Positions 57,057 through 64,000 of a stretch of 64,000 nucleotides of DNA are shown in pieces. Numbering within the stretch: the first letter of the stretch is position 1; every line of letters starts with the position of its first letter. The notes beneath the pieces were generated by a model. That model was given only the letters and a program-made list of their open reading frames with translations, was not told the DNA's origin and ran no database searches. Source of the DNA: Staphylococcus arlettae (lineage in GTDB: Bacteria; Bacillota; Bacilli; Staphylococcales; Staphylococcaceae); assembly GCF_002902345.1 (NCBI RefSeq), contig NZ_PPQB01000012.1, forward strand, positions 55,957-119,956, in the 5' to 3' direction. Both the position numbers and the translations under genes were made by a program.

Positions 57057-57668
57057 TTATATGTTTTCAGCTAGCCAGGACAGCAGTTGTTGTTGAAATT
57101 GCTTATATTGATACTTGTCATCTAGTACTGTGGCTAATAACTTTTGCTGTTCCGCATGTGAGATATTTGATTGCTTTATTTGTTGCCGACAGGTATATAA
57201 AAAGTCTACATACTGTTCATAATCTGGCGGAAATTGTTGTTGTAATTCTGCTAAGATAGCAGTAGTTAATTTGGGGCTAGCACCCGAAGTCGAGACACTA
57301 ATCGATAATTTACCTCGCTTTAATATCCCAGGAAATACTACATCACCTTGCTCGCTATCACTGGCCATGTTTAACAACGTCTGTTGTGGTAATTCTTGCT
57401 TAACCATACGATTTACTGCTTTATTATTAGTTGCTACGACAACTAATGCAGCAGGTGGCAATTGATGTATACTATAGTCTTGTGCTAGCCATTGAATTTG
57501 CTGTTGTTCATACAACTTTTGTAGTTTCGCAGTTAGTGTTGGACTCATTACCGTGATATATGCATCAAACTGCATCAACTTGTTAACTCTGCGTTCGGCA
57601 ATAGCACCTCCACCAATTATGACTATTGATTTATTTGTTAAATCTAATAATATCGGCATATGTGCCAT
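57057..57668 (-). CDS. sirC: Precorrin-2 dehydrogenase (siroheme synthesis)
   Basis: This enzyme oxidises precorrin-2 to sirohydrochlorin with NAD. It has 203 residues. The Rossmann motif IVIIGGGAIAERRVNKLM is at the N-terminus, and VVATNNKAVNRMV and SVSTSGASPKLT follow, as in the CysG N-domain/Met8 family. AGGAGTGAGG precedes the ATG. It forms a siroheme set with the next two upstream genes. Confidence 0.9.
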   Translation of the reverse strand: MAHMPILLDLTNKSIVIIGGGAIAERRVNKLMQFDAYITVMSPTLTAKLQKLYEQQQIQWLAQDYSIHQLPPAALVVVATNNKAVNRMVKQELPQQTLLNMASDSEQGDVVFPGILKRGKLSISVSTSGASPKLTTAILAELQQQFPPDYEQYVDFLYTCRQQIKQSNISHAEQQKLLATVLDDKYQYKQFQQQLLSWLAENI

Positions 57669-57683
57669 AGCCTCACTCCTAAC

Positions 57684-58418
57684 TTACACTTGCGTTACTG
57701 CTTCTAGTACTCTATCTTTCAATGCTTCTTTAATTGCTGGATGATGCCCTAAGTGATCACATAATACGATGTCACTCGAGCTCTTTGTAGTGTCAACTGT
57801 TTGTGCTATGTGACGTTCTAAAATACCAGTAAACCAAATATAGGGCACCACAAAAATTTGTGAATATTCTGACTCTAATGCTGATGATAATGCATCTTCA
57901 AACGACGGCTTACATGCTGCTAAATAACATACTTCAATATCATTTACGGGCAACAGTGTTTGTAATTCTTGTGCAATGGCAGTAATATCAACTTGCGTTT
58001 GAGGATTGTAACTTCCCCTACCCACTACTAGAATTTGCGCATCTTCGTTGATAGGTATTGCTGTTTCATTAATACGCGTCTGTAATATTTGTGTTAATCT
58101 ACTTTGAACACCTAAAGGTTGACCGTATGTAAATGAAACATGCGGATATTGTTGTTGTATTGTAGTTATTGCTTGAGGTATATCTTTAAAATAATGCCCT
58201 GCACTTAGTAACAATACTGGTATTACTGCAATTGTTGTGGCACCTTGTTTGACAAGTGTTTCCACGCCTTCCGCAATCGTAGGTTCTGCTAACTCTAAAA
58301 AGCATATTGTCTGTAGTGATATATCAACTTGTTGTTGAACATCTGTAATAAATTCTATGGCTTCTTGAGTAGCTTCAGGCACTCTACTACCATGGCTTAC
58401 ATATAACACACCTTGCAT
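57684..58418 (-). CDS. sirB: Sirohydrochlorin ferrochelatase
   Basis: SirB inserts iron into sirohydrochlorin to give siroheme. It has 244 residues in two CbiX-like halves. The N-terminal YVSHGSRVPEA holds a metal-binding histidine, and VIPVLLLSAGHYFKDIPQ holds another. Cobalt chelatases of cobalamin synthesis are related, but no other cob genes are present. GGAGGT precedes the ATG. Confidence 0.9.
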   Translation of the reverse strand: MQGVLYVSHGSRVPEATQEAIEFITDVQQQVDISLQTICFLELAEPTIAEGVETLVKQGATTIAVIPVLLLSAGHYFKDIPQAITTIQQQYPHVSFTYGQPLGVQSRLTQILQTRINETAIPINEDAQILVVGRGSYNPQTQVDITAIAQELQTLLPVNDIEVCYLAACKPSFEDALSSALESEYSQIFVVPYIWFTGILERHIAQTVDTTKSSSDIVLCDHLGHHPAIKEALKDRVLEAVTQV

Positions 58419-58437
58419 GGGTCTCTACCTCCAATGC

Positions 58438-59211
58438 TTATTGGTTTGTTGCAGCTAATAATTGTGCAGGTGTTTGCTCTTGCTCAAACCAACTAATTTT
58501 GTCTCGTAAGTTAACAACTTCACCTACAATAATCATCGCCGGATTTTTAATTGCTTTCGCACGTTCCACGATATCGTCTAGTGTTCCAGTCACAGTTTGT
58601 TGTTGTTCTGTCGTACCATAATGTACTAACGCAACTGGTGTTTCTTTCGATCTACCGTGATTAATTAAACGCTGACTAATTTCTGGTAATTTTTTCACTC
58701 CCATATAAATGCACAACGTTTCTGGTCCACGTGCTAAACTATGCCAATATTCATCATTGTCTACATCATCTTTTGTAACTGCAGTGACAAAAGCCACAGA
58801 AGAACTATAATCACGATGTGTTACAGGAATACCAGCATAAGCAGGTGCAGCCACACCTGAAGTAATACCTGGTACTACTTCAAATGCTAATCCTTCTGCT
58901 GCAAGTGCTTCTGCTTCTTCACCACCTCGACCAAAGATGAAAGGATCTCCACCTTTTAATCTAGTGACTGTATTACCTTTTTGCGCTAAAGCAACAAGTA
59001 AGGCATTAATATCTTCTTGAGGCATCGAATGATGATTAGGATGCTTTCCACAATATACAAACCTCGCACCATCAGCTGCATAATCTAGTAACGCCTTATT
59101 GACGAGTCGATCATATAAAATCACATCTGCTTGTTCTATTGCTTTTGCCCCTTTGACCGTTATTAAATCTGGGTCTCCAGGTCCTGCTCCAACTAAATAT
59201 ACCTTGCCCAT
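58438..59211 (-). CDS. sumT: Uroporphyrinogen-III C-methyltransferase
   Basis: SumT (CobA type) methylates uroporphyrinogen III twice with SAM to precorrin-2. It has 257 residues. The N-terminal motif VGAGPGDPDLITVKGAKAIEQADVILYD and RLKGGDPFIFGRGGEEAEAL are family signatures. GAGGTG precedes the start. It is the first of three siroheme genes placed directly after cysI, whose product needs siroheme. Confidence 0.94.
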   Translation of the reverse strand: MGKVYLVGAGPGDPDLITVKGAKAIEQADVILYDRLVNKALLDYAADGARFVYCGKHPNHHSMPQEDINALLVALAQKGNTVTRLKGGDPFIFGRGGEEAEALAAEGLAFEVVPGITSGVAAPAYAGIPVTHRDYSSSVAFVTAVTKDDVDNDEYWHSLARGPETLCIYMGVKKLPEISQRLINHGRSKETPVALVHYGTTEQQQTVTGTLDDIVERAKAIKNPAMIIVGEVVNLRDKISWFEQEQTPAQLLAATNQ

Positions 59212-59236
59212 TCTGCCACCTCATTTTTGATATATA

Positions 59237-60946
59237 TTAACTATGGAATTTTTGTCCATCTGTTACAGCTTCTACATAACCTGCACGGATAACAAAATCT
59301 CCAAAACGTTCGCCTTCTTCGCGTTCTTTACCATAATGTATAAATATTGGTTTCAATGTTTCTAATATCTCGTCTTCACCAATATTTTCTTTAAATAATT
59401 TGTTTAAACGATCGCCCGTAAAGCCACCTCCAAGATATAAATTGTATTTACCTGGCGCTTTACCGATAAAGGCGATTTCTGCTAATGCTGGTCTTGCACA
59501 ACCGTTTGGACAACCTGTCATACGAATTGTAATTTCTTCTTCTTTCACGCCCGCTTCATCCAATAATTCCTCTATTTTATTCAATAATGAAGGTAAATAA
59601 CGTTCAGATTCAGCCATCGCCAATCCACATGTTGGGAAAGCGACACATGCCATGGAATTACGACGCAAACCTGTATAATTTTCACCGTCTGTAATACCGT
59701 ACTCATCAATAATTTGTTGAATATTTTCTTTTTCTTCAGCACTGACATTCGCAATAATTAAGTTTTGGTTCGGTGATAAGCGGAAATCACCTGTATGAAT
59801 TTCTGCAATTTTACGCAATGCAGTTTTTAATTTGTAATCTGTAGTATCTTTGACGCGGCCATTTTGCACAAACAATGTGAAATGCCATTTGCCACTACCT
59901 TCTGTCCAACCGTAACGATCGCCATTATGATCAAAATGAAACTCTCGTGGTGATTCCAAATCCCAACCTAAACGTTTATTTAATTCTTTAAGAATCCAAT
60001 CGACGCCTAAGCGATCTACTGTATATTTAAATCTAGCATTGGCACGATTAGATCTATTACCATAGTCACGTTGAATTGTAAGTATTGTTTCCGCGACCTC
60101 TACTGCTTGTGCTTTATCAAAATAGCCTATTAACTTTCCTAGTTGTGGATAGGTACTAGGTTCGCCATGTTTCATACCCATACCTCCACCAACTGTTACA
60201 TTAAAACCAGTTAAGTTATCATCATTATCTGTAATAGCAATTAATCCAATATCTTGTGAGTACACATCAACGTCATTGGAAGGTGGCACTGAAATACCAA
60301 TCTTGAATTTACGTGGTAAATACGTTTTACCATACATCGGTTCAACCTCTTCGCTCGTGCTTAACACTTTTTCGCCATCTAGCCAAATTTCATGATATGC
60401 ACCAGTTTGTGGCGACAACTGATTACTAATGTCATTGGCAATATCATTGACTTCGCTATGCACCCCAGATTGATAAGGATTCGGATTACACATAACGTTA
60501 CGATTCACGTCACCGCAGGCAGCCAAAGAATCCATTAACGCTGAATTTATGCTTTGCATAGAAAATTTTAAGTCGCGCTTTAATATACCGTGAAATTGAA
60601 ACGCTTGGCGTGTTGTTAGTTTGATTGTGCCATTGGCATAAGCATCTGCAATGTCATCCATTGCGATCCACTGATCTGCTGAAGCAGTGCCTCCCGGTAC
60701 ACGTACTCGAATCATAAAACTAAATGCCGGCTCTAATTTTTGTTTACGTCGCTCATCTCTTAAATCTCTATCATCTTGCATGTAACTACCATGGAACTTA
60801 AGTAGTTTAGTGTCTTCTTCTGCAATTGCACCTGTTACAGGGTCTACTAATCCTTCAGCAATTGTTCCACGTAAATAATTACTTTCTACTTTTATGCGTT
60901 CCATTTCATCTAGTTTCTCTGATAACTCTGAATTGAAATTAGTCAC
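59237..60946 (-). CDS. cysI: Sulfite reductase hemoprotein
   Basis: CysI reduces sulfite to sulfide with siroheme and a [4Fe-4S] cluster. It has 569 residues. The ferredoxin-like repeats contain [15 protein letters not shown] and [11 protein letters not shown], and the cluster/siroheme cysteines lie in [15 protein letters not shown] and [15 protein letters not shown] near the C-terminus. The start is GTG at 60946 with GGAAGGA upstream. It lies 19 bases after cysJ. Confidence 0.96.
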   Translation of the reverse strand: MTNFNSELSEKLDEMERIKVESNYLRGTIAEGLVDPVTGAIAEEDTKLLKFHGSYMQDDRDLRDERRKQKLEPAFSFMIRVRVPGGTASADQWIAMDDIADAYANGTIKLTTRQAFQFHGILKRDLKFSMQSINSALMDSLAACGDVNRNVMCNPNPYQSGVHSEVNDIANDISNQLSPQTGAYHEIWLDGEKVLSTSEEVEPMYGKTYLPRKFKIGISVPPSNDVDVYSQDIGLIAITDNDDNLTGFNVTVGGGMGMKHGEPSTYPQLGKLIGYFDKAQAVEVAETILTIQRDYGNRSNRANARFKYTVDRLGVDWILKELNKRLGWDLESPREFHFDHNGDRYGWTEGSGKWHFTLFVQNGRVKDTTDYKLKTALRKIAEIHTGDFRLSPNQNLIIANVSAEEKENIQQIIDEYGITDGENYTGLRRNSMACVAFPTCGLAMAESERYLPSLLNKIEELLDEAGVKEEEITIRMTGCPNGCARPALAEIAFIGKAPGKYNLYLGGGFTGDRLNKLFKENIGEDEILETLKPIFIHYGKEREEGERFGDFVIRAGYVEAVTDGQKFHS

Positions 60947-60965
60947 GCTATCATTCCTTCCCTAT

Positions 60966-62813
60966 TTAATATACATCTCGTTGATATCGTTTTTCTGTTT
61001 TTAATTGCGTTAAATACGTTTCCGCATCTGCTTCACTTAAATGGCCTTCTTTTTCTACGACACGGCGTATTGCTTCATGCACGTCTTTAGCCATATACTT
61101 TTCATCACCACAAACGTAAATAGCTGCGCCTTCTTCCAACCATTGATAAAATGTTGCACTATTTTCCTCGATACGATGTTGCACATATACTTTTTCATCA
61201 GTATCTCTTGAAAATGCGAGGTCAATTTTGCTTAAATAACCTTCATCTAACCAACCTTGCCAATCTGTTTGATATAAGAAATCTGTAGTAAAGTGCTGTT
61301 CACCAAAGAACAACCAAGTATTACCTTTTAGATCTAATTCTTCACGTTCTTCTAAGTAGCTTCTAAATGGTGCAACACCTGTACCAGGTCCAATCATGAT
61401 GACTTTTTTATCTTCATCAAACGGGAATTTAAAGTTTGGATTTTTTTTCAAATACATTTTCACTGTATCGCCAGGTTGTACACGTTCAGCAAATTGGATG
61501 GAACATACACCTTTGCGTTCTCTGTTATGTGCTTCATATCTCACCGCACAGACTGTTAAATGTACTTCATCAGGATTTGCTTTATAACTACTAGCAATAG
61601 AATATTCACGTGCTGGTAATTTTCGAAGCACATCTACTAATGCTTGCGGTTGTAATTGTGTGACTGCAAAGTCCGTAAAGAAATCGACTAAATCGCGTCC
61701 TTCAATATAGTTTTGGACCCACCCATCTTCAGCTAATTTCGTTGATAACGTACTATCATCTACTAATTCGGCTAATTTTTGAATTAAGGGTTTAGTTAAT
61801 TTTGTTATTTCAACATGTGATGTCAAAGCGTCTTCTAAGGTTACTTCTGTACCGTTAGTATCAACAGTTACTACTGCTTGAGCGTCAAAATTCAATACTT
61901 CTATTAATTGCGTCACGATTTCTGGATCATTTTCCGGTAAGATTGCTAGACAATCTCCTGGTTCAAAACCTTCACCGTAATTATCTAATAACAACTCCAC
62001 GTGTCTAACTTCTTTATTAGAACCTCGTCCATTTAAATTAATATTTTCTAAGACTTCTGCTTCATAAGGATTAGACTTAGAATATTTTTTCTCTTTCGCT
62101 GACTGTACTGATGTATGACTTTCTGAAACAACGTCACGGTTATCTTGAGGGCCACTCAATGCATGTAAAATATCATTCATCCATTTATCTGCAGGTTCAT
62201 CATAATCTAAATCACAATCTACACGCTCCACAAGGCTTTCTCCGCCTAGTTCTTTGAGTCTGGCATCAAAATCTTTTCCTGTTTGACAGAAAAATTCATA
62301 TGATTCATCACCTAAAGATAGTACTGAATAGCGTACGCCTGACAGTTTTGGTGCTTTTCTACTATGTATAAATTCATGGAAAGTAATAGCATTGTCTGGT
62401 GGATCACCTTCACCATGTGTTGCAGATACAATAAATAAATCCTCTACCTTTTTCAGATCTTTTGTTTTAAAAGCATCCATCGACGACAACGTTACGGTAT
62501 AACCATTTTCAGTTAAACGAGCATCTAAAACTTCTGCTAAGCTTTGTGCATTACCAGTTTCCGAGCCATACAAAACAGTGATTGCTCGTGGTTTTGTTAT
62601 TTCGTGAGTATCATTTGTTCCAATTGATGTTGAAGCAGTTGTTGCATTTGCTGTAGCTGCTTCAGGTGCGACTACTGCCGTACCTAGTTGTTGATTAGCA
62701 GTTAAATAGCCACTTAACCATACTTGTTGTTCTGGTGTTAATGTACTCAACAATTGATTTATTTGTGTTGCCTGTTCTTCACTAAATGGACTGTTCGTTA
62801 CACTTAATTGCAA
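60966..62813 (-). CDS. cysJ: Sulfite reductase flavoprotein
   Basis: CysJ passes electrons from NADPH through FAD and FMN to CysI. It has 615 residues. A low-complexity N-terminal linker precedes the flavodoxin domain (ITVLYGSETGNAQSLAE), the FAD domain (REYSIASSYKANPDEVH) and the NADPH domain (GPGTGVAPFRSYLEERE, AIYVCGDEKYMA). The start is TTG at 62813 with GAGGTGA upstream, like its paralogue at 52004. It is paired with cysI. Confidence 0.95.
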   Translation of the reverse strand: MQLSVTNSPFSEEQATQINQLLSTLTPEQQVWLSGYLTANQQLGTAVVAPEAATANATTASTSIGTNDTHEITKPRAITVLYGSETGNAQSLAEVLDARLTENGYTVTLSSMDAFKTKDLKKVEDLFIVSATHGEGDPPDNAITFHEFIHSRKAPKLSGVRYSVLSLGDESYEFFCQTGKDFDARLKELGGESLVERVDCDLDYDEPADKWMNDILHALSGPQDNRDVVSESHTSVQSAKEKKYSKSNPYEAEVLENINLNGRGSNKEVRHVELLLDNYGEGFEPGDCLAILPENDPEIVTQLIEVLNFDAQAVVTVDTNGTEVTLEDALTSHVEITKLTKPLIQKLAELVDDSTLSTKLAEDGWVQNYIEGRDLVDFFTDFAVTQLQPQALVDVLRKLPAREYSIASSYKANPDEVHLTVCAVRYEAHNRERKGVCSIQFAERVQPGDTVKMYLKKNPNFKFPFDEDKKVIMIGPGTGVAPFRSYLEEREELDLKGNTWLFFGEQHFTTDFLYQTDWQGWLDEGYLSKIDLAFSRDTDEKVYVQHRIEENSATFYQWLEEGAAIYVCGDEKYMAKDVHEAIRRVVEKEGHLSEADAETYLTQLKTEKRYQRDVY

Positions 62814-62990
62814 GGGATGTCACCTCATATTTTTATTTTTATTAAACTAATCAGAATAGTCAGGTATATAGTTATAACAAACCACTAAACTACATTCACA
62901 ACGAGGTGTAATACTCGTGCGTCACTTTGTGGCAAGCAACTATATTGCACCTAACCTATAATTCCAATTAGAATACTATGAATTAGTTGT

Positions 62991-63019
62991 AAAAAAATAG
63001 GCTATCTTTAATAGCGTAT
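62991..63019 (-). terminator. Terminator between cysH and cysJ
   Basis: ATAGGCTAT / ATAGCGTAT with a 5-base loop, one C-C mismatch, and seven T residues on the minus strand. It implies at least partly separate transcription of cysH. Confidence 0.65.
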
Positions 63020-63021
63020 AG

Positions 63022-63753
63022 TTAATTTTTAGGATCTACCGTGTGTAGTCCACATTCTGTCTTACCAAATCCCGACCAACGACCTGCTCTAGAATCTCCA
63101 TCTGCTGCTACTCTTGAAGTACAAGGTATACAGCCGATACTCGGATATTGAAAATCGTGCAATTCATTGTAAGTTAAATCATGTGTTTCAATATATTCCC
63201 ACACATCATCCCACGTCCAATGTATTAATGGGCAAACCTTAACCGATTTGAAGCGCTCATCTTTATTAATAAAATTCGTGTGTTGACGACTTGGTGATTG
63301 TTCTCGTCTCAAACCAGAAACCCACGCCGTAGCACCTGCAAGCACCTCTTCTAAAGGTTTAATCTTTCTAATATAACAACATTGGTTTGGGTCTTTTTTC
63401 CATAATGCTGTGCCATACTGTTCAGATTGTTCATCCAATGTTAAGTCTGGCTTCTTCAGTTCAATTTGCAACTTAGGATAGCGTTCTTTGACACGGTCTA
63501 TTAAATCGTACGTTTCTTGAAAATGTAAGTCTGTGTCTAAAAAGACAATCTTGGCATCGGCTTTCACTTGTGATATCAAATCTATCAAAATCATTCCTTC
63601 TGCACCAAAACTGCATGAATAGACAATTTCATCACCATAGCTGTCATAAGCCCACTTCAAAATATCATAGGCTCCTTTAGTACTATTTGTGATATCTAAA
63701 TCTTGAAACAGATTGTTCGTAAACGTATCGTAGGTAACCTTTGCTTCTGTCAT
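63022..63753 (-). CDS. cysH: APS/PAPS reductase, iron-sulfur type
   Basis: CysH reduces activated sulfate to sulfite. It has 243 residues. The PAPS-reductase fold starts with [16 protein letters not shown]. Cys125-Cys126 (NQCCYIRK) and Cys208/Cys211 (IGCIPC) are the four ligands of the [4Fe-4S] cluster found in APS-preferring enzymes, and Cys234 in KTECGLH is the catalytic cysteine. Bacillus CysH of this type accepts both APS and PAPS. The spacing from AAGGGGG to the ATG is unusually long (12 bases). Confidence 0.94.
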   Translation of the reverse strand: MTEAKVTYDTFTNNLFQDLDITNSTKGAYDILKWAYDSYGDEIVYSCSFGAEGMILIDLISQVKADAKIVFLDTDLHFQETYDLIDRVKERYPKLQIELKKPDLTLDEQSEQYGTALWKKDPNQCCYIRKIKPLEEVLAGATAWVSGLRREQSPSRQHTNFINKDERFKSVKVCPLIHWTWDDVWEYIETHDLTYNELHDFQYPSIGCIPCTSRVAADGDSRAGRWSGFGKTECGLHTVDPKN

Positions 63754-63848
63754 ATATTATATAGGCCCCCTTTTCTTTTTGGGTATTTTCTATCAAACTA
63801 AAATATTTCTTAATTTAGAATTTTTAGAAAATAATAATTATGCTAATT

Positions 63849-63877
63849 ACCATACCCGATGTATATTTACATGTCAA
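63849..63877 (-). promoter_or_regulatory. cysH promoter
   Basis: TTGACA (63872-63877), 17 bases, TATGGT (63849-63854) on the minus strand, about 95 bases before the start. The spacer holds the inverted repeat ATGTA-AATA-TACAT, a possible regulator site. Confidence 0.65.
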
Positions 63878-63976
63878 TGCAATATTTAAACCGAAAAACA
63901 TGTAGAAAACGTTTACTCCTTGTAGAAACGTCATTTTTTAGCATTAATTTTTTTAAAAAATTTATTTTTATTACAT

Positions 63977-64000
63977 GGGAGTGGAACAGAAATATAATGT
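63977..64000 (+). repeat. Start of a staphylococcal intergenic repeat, cut by the window edge
   Basis: GGGAGTGGAACAGAAAT resembles the left arm of the repeat at 54131. The rest lies outside. Confidence 0.5.

Overview
The window is low-GC Firmicute chromosome and reads as a Staphylococcus. Supporting signs are the panE / panBCD block, the cud (choline to glycine betaine) genes with a GbsR-type regulator, rbsU-type ribose uptake, strong AGGAGG ribosome sites, and dispersed staphylococcal intergenic repeats. L-arabinose use (araBDAE/araR), a complete assimilatory sulfate reduction cluster and a lactate racemase operon point to the coagulase-negative, environmental S. saprophyticus/xylosus/arlettae side of the genus. 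That placement is inference; the species cannot be fixed from the window.

Layout, left to right. 1-565: 5' part of a CapA-family gene. 661-3653: pantothenate synthesis (panD, panC, panB; divergent panE). 3778-9673: choline to glycine betaine (betA, betB, cudC, cudT), with two nearly identical inverted repeats in front of betB and cudT. 10262-13815: DUF805 membrane protein, Gfo/Idh oxidoreductase, methyltransferase, class I fructose-bisphosphate aldolase. 14133-14604: tandem array of a 98-bp structured repeat. 14701-20533: GABA catabolism (permease, gabD, gabT, gabR). 20726-25783: cardiolipin synthase, then ppsR and ppdK. 26112-32517: arabinose regulon with two AraR operators and a cre-like site around one promoter. 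32786-33685: type I pantothenate kinase. 34099-38175: larA-larE-larB-larC. 38416-42627: M20 peptidase, two more repeat copies, YitT protein, nitroreductase, TSUP permease. 42660-45316: FtsW-like, PAP2 and LCP wall-polymer genes. 45661-47909: mmuP-mmuM. 47965-51607: ribose (rbsU, rbsD, rbsK; rbsR). 51640-51878: transporter remnant. 52004-63753: sulfate assimilation, with a cysJ paralogue at each end of the core genes.

The genes group into self-contained metabolic modules, most with a local regulator (CudC, GabR, AraR, RbsR, PpsR) and a clear intrinsic terminator. The sulfate cluster runs from activation (sat, cysC) through reduction to sulfite (cysH) and sulfide (cysI with cysJ), with siroheme synthesis for CysI (sumT, sirB, sirC) and a TSUP permease. 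Pantothenate synthesis and CoaA both feed coenzyme A. MmuM makes methionine from homocysteine.

I found no CRISPR array, prophage, insertion sequence, rRNA or tRNA gene. I did not find a clearly new defence or mobile system. The items I rate highest are the duplicated cysJ genes bracketing the sulfate cluster, the FtsW-PAP2-LCP cassette, the shared cud operator, the structured repeat family, and the lar operon with an unbroken larC.
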